From Verrucomicrobiales bacterium (GTDB taxonomy: Bacteria > Verrucomicrobiota > Verrucomicrobiia > Verrucomicrobiales > DEV007), in the NCBI GenBank assembly GCA_023253615.1, contig JALRFZ010000561.1:1-6633 (forward strand): a DNA stretch of 6,633 nucleotides, written 5' to 3'. Shown here one piece after another: positions 1 through 5,830 of the stretch; the first letter of the stretch is position 1; every line of letters starts with the position of its first letter. A program made the position numbers and the translations under genes. Under the pieces are notes generated by a model that saw nothing but the letters and a program-made list of their open reading frames with translations, searched no databases and was not told the origin of the DNA.

Positions 1-609
1 GCACTCGAGACGGGTGCCGAGGAAAATGCGCACGGTGTTCGACATGTTGTCGAGCGGCATGCCGCGGTCGCGGATGTAGTATCCGACCGCTCCGTTTTCC
101 CAAACCATCCCGCGGGCCGAGACCATTTCGCGGACGAATTCGTCGTAGGGCTTGTTCGACTCGATCGCCTCTTTCACCCAGAGCTGGTAGGCGGCCTCGG
201 CCTGGGGTGCCCCGGTGCCCAGCCCGGAATTGATACGGAGGACGTCGGCCCAGAAGTGGTAGGTGTGGCTAACGTGCCCCTCGCTCTCGAGCAGATCGGT
301 GATGAGCTGAGCGCGCTTCCGGGGGTAGTCGGAACCGTGGAAATTCTCCGCTTCCTCGATCGTCGGCACCCTCCCCGCGATGTCGAGGTAGGCACGACGC
401 ACGAAGGTCTCGTCATCGATCGACGCGTTCGGCTCCAACCCCTGCCCGGCGAGCCCGGCCTCCACCATGGCGTCGATCCTGGCGGCGGCGGCCGCGACGT
501 CGAAGGCCCCGGGCTTCCCGGACTTGGCTTCGGGGCGATCCGCCGCGGAGATCGCGACGGAAAGAATGGAATGAGCGAAAAGGATCGCAGTGAATGGGAG
601 CGGTTTCAT
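1..609 (-). CDS. Secreted DUF1549 (PSCyt2) domain protein, 3' end outside window
   Basis: The first 203 residues are visible and the frame runs off the left edge. Residues 1-22 look like a Sec signal peptide: Lys2, a hydrophobic core, and a likely cleavage after SVAISA. From about residue 36 the sequence matches the DUF1549 family, with the hallmark FVRRAYLDIAGRVPT at 69-83, followed by the helical segment with HFWADVLR at 118-125. The visible part ends in FLGTRLEC (196-203), where the family normally continues into a CAQCHDHPF-type cytochrome-like motif, so Cys203 should be its first cysteine. Family members are usually 700 residues or longer, carry a C-terminal DUF1553 and are secreted. They are typical of Planctomycetota and Verrucomicrobiota; their biochemical role is not settled, though many sit near sulfatase or polysaccharide-degradation genes. 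There is no N-terminal PSCyt1 haem domain. The ATG at 609 was chosen for the signal peptide; it has no Shine-Dalgarno sequence, and no nearby in-frame upstream ATG exists. The gene is 104 bases downstream of the small gene at 714-1001. Confidence 0.9.
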   Translation of the reverse strand, partial: MKPLPFTAILFAHSILSVAISAADRPEAKSGKPGAFDVAAAAARIDAMVEAGLAGQGLEPNASIDDETFVRRAYLDIAGRVPTIEEAENFHGSDYPRKRAQLITDLLESEGHVSHTYHFWADVLRINSGLGTGAPQAEAAYQLWVKEAIESNKPYDEFVREMVSARGMVWENGAVGYYIRDRGMPLDNMSNTVRIFLGTRLEC

Positions 610-713
610 CGGGATCGTCGGGAGGGAACTCAAGCGAGAATACCCCGGACACCCGAAAGGGTTGCACTTCCAAATCACCCGCGATAGCGCCGCCCCTCAC
701 CCGCTCTTTCGAG

Positions 714-1001
714 CTATCCGGGATCTTCTCCGTTTTCCGCTTCGGCGGCATCGGCACGCAACTTCACGAGCATCGCGTCGACCTGTTCCAAAACCTTCAA
801 CGGCAGGCGACGGCGCTGGTGTTTGTTCCAGAGAACCTCCCGCAACGACTCCATCGCCGCGAGGGGCAGGCAGTCGTGGGGATTCCACTCTGGGTCGGTC
901 TTCCGTGTGGAGAAGAACTGCCAGCGCCCGGCGTGGTGCAGCGCCCGGAAATAGACGAGCTCACCGTCCTCGTCGCGCTCGCGCCATTCGTGCTTCGTCA
1001 T
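714..1001 (-). CDS. Small 95-residue protein of unknown function, translationally coupled to hisC
   Basis: I do not recognise this protein. It is 95 residues, charged and soluble, with no signal peptide or membrane segment. The N-terminal half has strand-like stretches (about 15-20 and 26-33) rich in aromatic residues: Trp6, Tyr17, Phe18, Trp27, Phe29, Phe30, Trp39. The C-terminal half looks like two helices (46-61 and 67-84) joined by the basic run QRRRLP at 62-67. The tail (85-95) is acidic and probably disordered. His22, His23, His42 and Cys44 are present but do not form a clear metal motif. The start is the ATG at 1001, which overlaps the hisC stop as ATGA. A strong Shine-Dalgarno sequence lies inside the hisC end. 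A longer frame back to a TTG at 1079 would overlap hisC by 82 bases and adds an implausible Arg/His-rich leader. The tight coupling suggests co-expression with hisC. The composition looks like a real protein, but conservation could not be tested. Confidence 0.75.
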   Translation of the reverse strand: MTKHEWRERDEDGELVYFRALHHAGRWQFFSTRKTDPEWNPHDCLPLAAMESLREVLWNKHQRRRLPLKVLEQVDAMLVKLRADAAEAENGEDPG

Positions 1002-2098
1002 GAGGCGGCCAACACCTCCTTGAGGGTGGCGATGCAGCGCTCGTTCTGGGGCATCGTGCCGACGGAGATCCGCACCCAATCGGGCAGTTTGTAACTGCTC
1101 ATCGCCCGGATGATGACGCCTTTTTTCAGCATCGCGCGAAAGACCGCGTCGCCATCCCCGACTTTCACGAGCACGAAATTCGCATGGCTGGGCACATACT
1201 CGAGCCCCATCGCGGCGAAGGAGCTCTCGAGATAGGCACGGCCCTCGTCATTCAAGGCGCGTGTCTTCTGTTGGTGTTCCTCGTCGAGGAGACCGGCGAT
1301 CGCACCGGCCTGGGCGATGGAATTGGTGTTGAAGGGCTGGCGGCATTTCTGCAGCACCTGGGCGATCTCCGGGGTGGTGAGACCAAAGCCGATCCGCAGA
1401 CCGGCGAGCCCCTGGATTTTCGAGAAGGTGCGCATCACCACGACATTCCGCCCCTCGCGGATGTATTTCAGGGTGTCGGGCGCGTCGGGGACGAATTCAT
1501 GGTAGGCCTCGTCGAAAATCACGACGACGTGATCGGGCACCTTTGCCATGAACCGGTCGATCGAGGCTTGGTCGACCATCGTCCCGGTCGGGTTGTTCGG
1601 ATTCGCGATGAAGATCATGCGCGTCCGCGGGGTGATTGCCGCCGCCATGGCCTCGAGATCGTGGACGAAGCCGGGGTCGTCGACCTCGATCGTGTCGGCT
1701 CCGAAAAGCGTGGCCATCAATTTGTAAACGACGAACGCGTGCTTCGCCGCGATCACTTCATCACCCGGACTGAGGAAGCCGTGCCCGATCAGTTCGATGA
1801 TCTCGTTCGATCCGTTGCTGATGACGACGTTCTCACGGGAAAATCCGAACTTGTCGGCGATGGCGCTTCGCAGCTTGTATCCCCCGCCGTCGGGATAGAT
1901 GTGGACGCCCTCGGCCGCCTCCTTCATCGCCGCGACCGCCTTGGGCGAGGGGCCGAGCGGGTTTTCATTCGAGGCCAGCTTGATGATGTCGGCGGGATCG
2001 AGCCCCTGCTCGCGGGCGGTCTCTTCGATCGGCTTGCCGGGATCGTAGGCCACGAGGCCTTCGAGCCAGGGATGTGCTTGTTGGGTGACGGATGACAT
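998..2098 (-). CDS. hisC: Histidinol-phosphate aminotransferase
   Basis: This is a 366-residue fold-type I, PLP-dependent aminotransferase of the HisC family, cytoplasmic and of normal length. HisC converts imidazole-acetol phosphate plus glutamate to L-histidinol phosphate plus 2-oxoglutarate, a late step in histidine synthesis. Visible motifs are SNENPLG (43-49), the cofactor-phosphate loop SNGSNEI (94-100), NPNNPTG (166-172, Asn169 contacting PLP), FDEAY (195-199, Asp196 and Tyr199), TFSK with Lys227 as the Schiff-base lysine, LAGLRIGFG (231-239, Arg235) and WVRISVGT (341-348, Arg343 expected to bind the substrate carboxylate). The start at 2098 gives the usual N-terminus; the bases before it read CCCATCC, with no Shine-Dalgarno sequence. 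It lies 101 bases downstream of lpxI and its stop overlaps the next start. No other his gene is in the window. Close relatives can also transaminate aromatic amino acids, so the family is certain but the sole substrate is not. Confidence 0.93.
   Translation of the reverse strand: MSSVTQQAHPWLEGLVAYDPGKPIEETAREQGLDPADIIKLASNENPLGPSPKAVAAMKEAAEGVHIYPDGGGYKLRSAIADKFGFSRENVVISNGSNEIIELIGHGFLSPGDEVIAAKHAFVVYKLMATLFGADTIEVDDPGFVHDLEAMAAAITPRTRMIFIANPNNPTGTMVDQASIDRFMAKVPDHVVVIFDEAYHEFVPDAPDTLKYIREGRNVVVMRTFSKIQGLAGLRIGFGLTTPEIAQVLQKCRQPFNTNSIAQAGAIAGLLDEEHQQKTRALNDEGRAYLESSFAAMGLEYVPSHANFVLVKVGDGDAVFRAMLKKGVIIRAMSSYKLPDWVRISVGTMPQNERCIATLKEVLAAS
1013..1021 (-). promoter_or_regulatory. Strong Shine-Dalgarno site inside hisC, for the small downstream gene
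   Basis: The minus strand reads AAGGAGGTG here, a near-complete match to the anti-Shine-Dalgarno sequence, 11 bases before the ATG at 1001. It also encodes Lys-Glu-Val near the hisC C-terminus. It supports the short start for the 95-residue protein and independent or re-initiating translation at the ATGA overlap. It is the only strong Shine-Dalgarno sequence I see before any start in the window. Confidence 0.65.
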
Positions 2099-2110
2099 GG
2101 ATGGGAGGAA

Positions 2111-2142
2111 AGAAATGGGGGAGACGGCTCCGTACCGTCCCC
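2111..2142 (-). terminator. Possible intrinsic terminator or attenuator hairpin in the lpxI-hisC gap
   Basis: On the minus strand GGGGACGG (2142-2135) can pair with CCGTCTCCCC (2126-2117) across a 7-base loop, giving eight base pairs with a 2-base bulge. The stem is followed by ATTTCTTT (2116-2109), a broken T tract. It could end transcription after lpxI. It is only 19 bases before the hisC ATG, so if it works it would also affect hisC transcripts started upstream. The T tract is imperfect and GC-rich DNA forms stems easily. Confidence 0.35.
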
Positions 2143-2146
2143 TGCG

Positions 2147-2170
2147 GGCGGCAAGGTATCGCCAGCCGCC
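2147..2170 (-). other. Second hairpin in the lpxI-hisC gap
   Basis: GGCGGC and GCCGCC form a perfect 6-base-pair stem around a 12-base loop, just upstream (in transcription) of the terminator-like hairpin at 2117-2142. Its first arm, with the adjoining base (2170-2164), can alternatively pair over 7 bases with one G-U wobble to 2129-2123, which includes part of the second hairpin's 3' arm. The two folds would exclude each other. Function is unknown. Confidence 0.3.
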
Positions 2171-2199
2171 GAGTCCTCAACCTGTATTCGCCCGCGGTC

Positions 2200-3027
2200 T
2201 CACTCTCCCGTCCGGGCCACGAGACTTACCTTCTTCTCCTTGCAGAGGCGGAAAATCTCATCCTTGCCGAGGAGGAGGGTGGAGCCGGCCTCGACCACGA
2301 TCGCATTCACCCCCGCGGCGGCCGCCGTCTCGATCGTCGCCGGTCCGACGACCGGCACATCAAAACGGAAATCCTGCTTCGGCTTCGAGACTTTCACCAT
2401 CATGGCCTCGCCCCGTCCCATCGCGCCGCCCCGCTTGATCGCCTCGTTCGTCCCTTCGAAGGCCTCGACCGCCAGCACCGTCCCTTTTTTTACGACGACG
2501 GTCTGTCCGATGTCGAGGCGGCTCACCTCCTTGGCGATGCGGAAGCCGTAGGCGGCATCCTCCTCCTGACGGGCCCCGAGGGCGGGTCCACAGACATGCC
2601 CCGGTCCGGGCAGGAGATCGTCGAGAAAGGTCGTCGCCGGGAGGAGGAGGATGCCGTCGGCCTCGAGCTCGCCCGCGATCCCCGCGAAAAGACTCTCGGC
2701 GTTGCGCTCCTTCACCCGGCTCAGCATCTTCAGGAGCCGCAGATCGGGCCGCAGGTCGAAGAGATTCTTCGGCGCGATCTGGCCGACCATCACGGCCCGG
2801 GAGACGCCGTGGCTCTTGAAATACTTGATCATCTTCCCGAGTTGTCCGACGCGCATCCACTCGAGCCGGTCGACGAGATCGCCGAGGACGGGATCGGTCT
2901 CGTCGACAAAAGCAGCAGCGACGAGGAGCTTCACGCCCGCCCGACGCGCCGCCCGGGCGAAGATGCCGGGGTAGAGGCCGTTGCCGGCGATCATGCCGAT
3001 GGTCTGGGGAGGATCGGGAGCAGTCAT
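2200..3027 (-). CDS. lpxI: UDP-2,3-diacylglucosamine pyrophosphatase LpxI (DUF1009)
   Basis: The 275-residue protein matches LpxI at the family's usual length. LpxI hydrolyses UDP-2,3-diacylglucosamine to lipid X (2,3-diacylglucosamine 1-phosphate) and UMP, the fourth step of lipid A synthesis. It replaces the unrelated LpxH in alphaproteobacteria and several other phyla. Seen in order: the N-terminal glycine-rich start TIGMIAGNGLYPG (9-21), the helical stretch GQLGKMIKYFKSHGV (61-75), VMVGQIAPKNLF (79-90), and the C-terminal signature KPKQDFRFDVPVVGPAT (215-231), with Asp219, Arg221 and Asp223 in the region where the catalytic acid is placed in studied LpxI. AGVNAIVVEAGSTLLL (238-253) closes the domain. 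There is no signal peptide, consistent with work at the inner face of the inner membrane. The ATG at 3027 gives the standard N-terminus; it has CCGTCC directly before it and no Shine-Dalgarno sequence. The frame stays open far upstream only because it shadows the transporter gene. No other lpx gene is present here. Confidence 0.93.
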   Translation of the reverse strand: MTAPDPPQTIGMIAGNGLYPGIFARAARRAGVKLLVAAAFVDETDPVLGDLVDRLEWMRVGQLGKMIKYFKSHGVSRAVMVGQIAPKNLFDLRPDLRLLKMLSRVKERNAESLFAGIAGELEADGILLLPATTFLDDLLPGPGHVCGPALGARQEEDAAYGFRIAKEVSRLDIGQTVVVKKGTVLAVEAFEGTNEAIKRGGAMGRGEAMMVKVSKPKQDFRFDVPVVGPATIETAAAAGVNAIVVEAGSTLLLGKDEIFRLCKEKKVSLVARTGE

Positions 3028-3036
3028 GGACGGATG

Positions 3037-3059
3037 GGGAGCGCAGCTTAGCGGCTCCC
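3037..3059 (-). other. Hairpin in the gap between the EamA transporter gene and lpxI
   Basis: The minus strand carries GGGAGC and GCTCCC, a perfect 6-base-pair stem around an 11-base loop that can form two further pairs. It fills most of the 41-base gap and ends 9 bases before the lpxI ATG. No T tract follows, so it is a poor intrinsic terminator. It could be a processing or translation-control element, or chance in GC-rich DNA. Confidence 0.3.
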
Positions 3060-3068
3060 GCGGCGCCT

Positions 3069-3977
3069 TCAAGGGGCAAGCTCCGCCGCGACGCGGGCAC
3101 GGTCGAGCACGGCAATGACGATGGCGGCGCTGAGCAACAGCGTCCCGGCCACCCGCCAGAGGAATCCCCTGCCCTGGTCGCGGTGTTCGGAGTTGCCGAG
3201 CCATTTTCCAAAGACGACGACGAGGGCGATCACCCAGAGCCCGCGCGAGGCGTAGACGATGTTGATCCCGGTGGCATCGTCGAAGAGGGCCAGACCAATC
3301 CCCATCACCATCGCCTGCACCGCGATGAAGAGGGCGCCCGCCCAGGCCCATCCGGTGCCCGGTCCCTTCGGGAAAAAGACGGGACGTCCCTGACAAACCC
3401 ACATCAGGAGACTCCACGCCGCCACCGTGCCCGACCCGACCGCGAGGAAGGGCATCGCCCCGAAGCCGCCCGCCCACGTGGCGACGAGCACGTCGCTGAT
3501 GCCGAAGACGAGGGCGCTGGCGAGCGTGGTCGCGATGGTGAAACCGAGGCGGCTCCCGCCCTTGAGATCGCCGAGTCCCATCACGAAAATGCCCAGCGTC
3601 GTGAGGAAGGCGGCGATCCAGAGCGGAACGCTCGGCATCTTCCCCGAGAGCACCACGACGCCGAGAGCGACGAAGACCACCTTCGTCCCCATCAGCGGCG
3701 TGACAAGGGAGACATCGCCGCGCCGGATCGCGCCGAAGGTCAGCCAGTGCCCCACGAAAAAGGCCGTGCCCATCACGACCGGCTTCCACGCCATCGTCCA
3801 CTCGATCCTTGAGAGCCCGAGGAAGAGCAGGGGCAGGAAGACCAGACCGAGAACGATGTTGGCTAGGTGGAAGGATTGGCCCACGACGACGCCTTCCTTC
3901 AGGGCACGCTTGATCGAGATCGATCCGAGCGCGTAGACGACGGCGGCGGAGAGGGGCAGGAGGAGGTAAATCGGCAC
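3069..3977 (-). CDS. EamA/DMT-superfamily transporter, ten membrane helices
   Basis: With the GTG start at 3977 the protein has 302 residues, typical of two-repeat DMT transporters. Hydrophobic segments fall at about 3-23, 37-56, 65-83, 90-111, 117-135, 146-165, 173-194, 209-231, 240-258 and 272-291, giving ten helices. The EamA repeat signature is seen in RRGDVSLVTPLMGTKVVFVA (85-104) and again in INIVYASRGLWVIALVVVFG (238-257). Family members move small metabolites such as amino acids or drugs across the inner membrane; nothing here identifies the substrate. Start choice is uncertain. A TTG at 4010 would add 11 residues (313 in total); I prefer GTG because it puts the first helix right at the N-terminus as in relatives. 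Neither has a Shine-Dalgarno sequence. The gene lies 52 bases after the GntP-type gene (19 with the TTG start) and 41 before lpxI, so it may be co-transcribed with both. Confidence 0.85.
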   Translation of the reverse strand: MPIYLLLPLSAAVVYALGSISIKRALKEGVVVGQSFHLANIVLGLVFLPLLFLGLSRIEWTMAWKPVVMGTAFFVGHWLTFGAIRRGDVSLVTPLMGTKVVFVALGVVVLSGKMPSVPLWIAAFLTTLGIFVMGLGDLKGGSRLGFTIATTLASALVFGISDVLVATWAGGFGAMPFLAVGSGTVAAWSLLMWVCQGRPVFFPKGPGTGWAWAGALFIAVQAMVMGIGLALFDDATGINIVYASRGLWVIALVVVFGKWLGNSEHRDQGRGFLWRVAGTLLLSAAIVIAVLDRARVAAELAP

Positions 3978-3987
3978 CGCGCACTGT

Positions 3988-4001
3988 CGCGGGGAGCCGC
4001 G
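3988..4001 (-). other. Short GC hairpin just upstream of the EamA gene start
   Basis: CGCGG and CCGCG flank a 4-base loop, forming a perfect 5-base-pair stem that ends 10 bases before the GTG at 3977. If the alternative TTG start at 4010 were used, the stem would lie inside the coding sequence. There is no T tract. It could reflect the end of the upstream message or be chance. Confidence 0.2.
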
Positions 4002-4029
4002 CCGCGTCAAAAGATTTGGCGCCCACTTC

Positions 4030-5703
4030 TCACACCAGCGGCATCACGATCGAAAAGATCACGGTGAAGACCAGGGTGGTGATTCCGAGCACCGCCAGCA
4101 TCGGCGTCCAGGATTTCAGCGCCTCCATCTCGGTGAGGCCGCTCATTTTCGCGACGATCCAGAAGCCGCTGTCGTTCATCCAGGCACCGACAAGGCCGCC
4201 CCCGCCGATCGCGGTGGCGAGATAGACGGGGTGGAATCCGAGCTGCATCACATCGGCCATCGCCGCGATCATCCCCGAGGCCGTGATCACCGCCACCGTC
4301 GTCGAGCCTTGGGCGAATTTCAGCAGCGCCGCGATTCCGAATCCGAGGAAAATCAGCATCAATCCCCCGCCGCACGCCGACGCCGGAAAGATCGCCTCGA
4401 TCGCCGGGCCGATCTTCGCCGCCGCGAGCATCGCCCCGAAGGCCCCGCCCGCCGCCGTGATCAGGATGATGAGGCCGCCGCTCATCAGCGAGCTCTCGAT
4501 CAGGTCGGAAAACTCCTTTTTCCCCGGGCGGCATTGCCGCACGTAGAGCAGCACCGCGATCACCGCGGAGAGGAGCAGGGCGAGATTCGCGTTGCCATAG
4601 AGCAAGCCGAGGTCGGAGGCTTTCCGCTTCGGCGTGTCCCACACATGACGGGCGAGGACCGTCTCCGGAAGCGCCTTTTCGAGGACGAGACGGTTCTCAC
4701 GCTCCACGATCGCGAGATTCGCCCGGCTCAGGTTGGCGGTCGTGCCGAAGGCGGTGCGATGGGCGAGGGCGTTGTTCAGGGCGGCGGCGACCTCTTCCGG
4801 GGGAACTCCCTCCTCCATGGGAAGATATGTTTTCACCACGGCGAGCGGCCCCTCCGTGGCTCCCTCGACCGCGGCGTAGAGAGCGGCGATGTTCCTCAGA
4901 TCCGCTGCGCGGACCTGCGCGGCGCGCTCGGCGTTCGCACGGGTCTCGAGGGCCGTGCTCAGACCGATCAGCGCGACCGGCAGCACGATCGGCAGCAGCG
5001 AGACCCAAAGCCCCGGGAGGACACGCGCCGAGGGGACCTCGGAGCTGTCTTCAGCCTCCTCGCCCGGAAGCGCACGCATCCCGATGGGCATGCGCCGGTT
5101 GATGAAGGCCGCGAAAAGAAGTCCGGCGATCGCCGCGGGCAGCCCGATGAGGCACCCCACCCCGATCATGATGCCGAGATCCACCCCGAGCTGCTGGGCC
5201 ATCAACAAAGGCCCCGGAGTCGGTGGCACGAGGGTATGCGTCACCGCCCCGCCCGCCGAGATCGCGAGGATGTAGAGGAGATAGTTCTTCTTCGTGCTCC
5301 GGTAGAGCGAGCGGGCCAGCGGCACGAGGAGATAAAAGACCGTGTCAAAAAACACCGGGATCGAAAGGACGAATCCGCTCCCCGCCAGGGCGATGGGCGA
5401 CCGTTTCTCCCCCAGCAGCTTCAGGAAAGCCTGCACGATGCGGTCGGCGGCTCCGCTTTTCATCAGGCAATCCCCGATGATCGCCGCCATCGCGATGACG
5501 ATGCCGATCCCGCCCGCGGTGCCACCGAAGGCCGTGGCGACCCGCGCCACCTTGTCCGCCACCGCACCCGGCGCCAGCAGACTGACGGTGAGGGCGGCGG
5601 TGATGAGGGCGACAAACGCGTTGAGGCGCAGGCCGATGATCATCCCGATGACGATGGCCACGCCGATACCGAGAATGAGGAAGGGATGAAGGGAGCTTTC
5701 CAT
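4030..5703 (-). CDS. GntP-family gluconate/organic-acid permease with long central insert
   Basis: This 557-residue inner-membrane protein belongs to the GntP family, whose members import gluconate or related sugar acids with protons. Family marks visible are IPVFFDTVFYLLVPLA (115-130), HTLVPPTPGPLLMA (156-169), FAQGSTTVAVITASGM (463-478) and WMNDSGFWIV (508-517). Hydrophobic segments lie at about 6-26, 28-46, 60-80, 104-130, 142-160, 176-200, 228-250, 368-387, 405-430, 444-463, 468-487, 492-508 and 533-555. Canonical GntP proteins have about 440-450 residues. The excess is one hydrophilic, mostly helical segment at about 251-366, between two helices. The ATG at 5703 was chosen because the first helix follows at once; the frame could extend to 5838, but that adds 45 Arg/Gly-rich residues and overlaps the upstream gene. 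CCGTCC precedes ATG and there is no Shine-Dalgarno sequence. No sugar-acid enzymes are nearby, so the substrate is open. Confidence 0.9.
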   Translation of the reverse strand: MESSLHPFLILGIGVAIVIGMIIGLRLNAFVALITAALTVSLLAPGAVADKVARVATAFGGTAGGIGIVIAMAAIIGDCLMKSGAADRIVQAFLKLLGEKRSPIALAGSGFVLSIPVFFDTVFYLLVPLARSLYRSTKKNYLLYILAISAGGAVTHTLVPPTPGPLLMAQQLGVDLGIMIGVGCLIGLPAAIAGLLFAAFINRRMPIGMRALPGEEAEDSSEVPSARVLPGLWVSLLPIVLPVALIGLSTALETRANAERAAQVRAADLRNIAALYAAVEGATEGPLAVVKTYLPMEEGVPPEEVAAALNNALAHRTAFGTTANLSRANLAIVERENRLVLEKALPETVLARHVWDTPKRKASDLGLLYGNANLALLLSAVIAVLLYVRQCRPGKKEFSDLIESSLMSGGLIILITAAGGAFGAMLAAAKIGPAIEAIFPASACGGGLMLIFLGFGIAALLKFAQGSTTVAVITASGMIAAMADVMQLGFHPVYLATAIGGGGLVGAWMNDSGFWIVAKMSGLTEMEALKSWTPMLAVLGITTLVFTVIFSIVMPLV

Positions 5704-5764
5704 GGACGGGCGCGAGCGTGGCAAGAAATGCCCGCCATGGCAACCCCGGAATTCATCCGTCCAT
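5702..5764 (-). promoter_or_regulatory. Perfect 8-base inverted repeat covering the GntP-type start codon
   Basis: ATGGACGG at 5702-5709 and its exact reverse complement CCGTCCAT at 5757-5764 lie 47 bases apart. In the minus-strand message the downstream arm holds CCGTCC plus the first two bases of the AUG start codon, so pairing would hide the start. Chance is possible in GC-rich DNA, and the upstream arm belongs to a tandem repeat. Confidence 0.3.
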
Positions 5765-5775
5765 CCGCCATCCCC
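5754..5775. repeat. Short tandem repeat, 8-base unit CATCCGYC
   Basis: On the plus strand two units, CATCCGTC (5754-5761) and CATCCGCC (5762-5769), are followed by a partial ATCCCC. It lies in the 127-base gap between the two transporter genes at the right end of the window. Two and a half copies of a short unit may be simple-sequence slippage. Confidence 0.45.
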
Positions 5776-5799
5776 GCCACGCCGGCTCCGCGAGCCCGG

Positions 5800-5826
5800 C
5801 CGGATCTGCCGGATTTGCCGGAGCGG
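5800..5826. repeat. Short tandem repeat, 9-base unit CCGGATYTG
   Basis: Three consecutive 9-base units on the plus strand read CCGGATCTG, CCGGATTTG and CCGGAGCGG, the last one degenerate. The array sits directly after the stop of the YidE-type gene. Next to it, on the minus strand, GGCTC and GAGCC around GCG can form a small stem (5784-5796), without a T tract. Confidence 0.45.
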
Positions 5827-5830
5827 AACA

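Noticed and set aside
610..713. Possible promoter before the DUF1549 gene (TTGGAA with TATTCT) and a CGAAAG/CTTTCG pair
   Set aside because: The two hexamers are 25 bases apart, too far for a sigma-70 promoter, and the pair is 46 bases apart with only six matches. Nothing else stands out in this 104-base gap.
1002..1079. A TTG start at 1079 for the small gene downstream of hisC
   Set aside because: It would lie inside hisC, while the ATG at 1001 has a strong Shine-Dalgarno sequence and an ATGA overlap.
256..1094. Several plus-strand frames of 130-170 codons in the left part
   Set aside because: They overlap the DUF1549 gene, the small gene and the hisC end antisense, and their translations are low-complexity and Arg/Pro/Gly-rich.
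1184..2095. A 303-codon open frame on the plus strand opposite hisC
   Set aside because: It is antisense to a clear hisC with intact active-site motifs, and its own translation has no recognisable domain.
2085..2438. A plus-strand frame with GGGAGGAAAGAA ahead of an ATG at 2115
   Set aside because: The purine-rich stretch resembles a ribosome site, but the encoded sequence is a Pro/Ser/Arg-rich shadow of lpxI. The purine run is simply the complement of the pyrimidine-rich hisC leader.
3028..4026. An upstream extension of the lpxI frame to 4026, which would make a 608-residue protein
   Set aside because: The extra 333 residues are Arg-rich and read through the EamA gene in another frame. The LpxI N-terminus is complete from the ATG at 3027.
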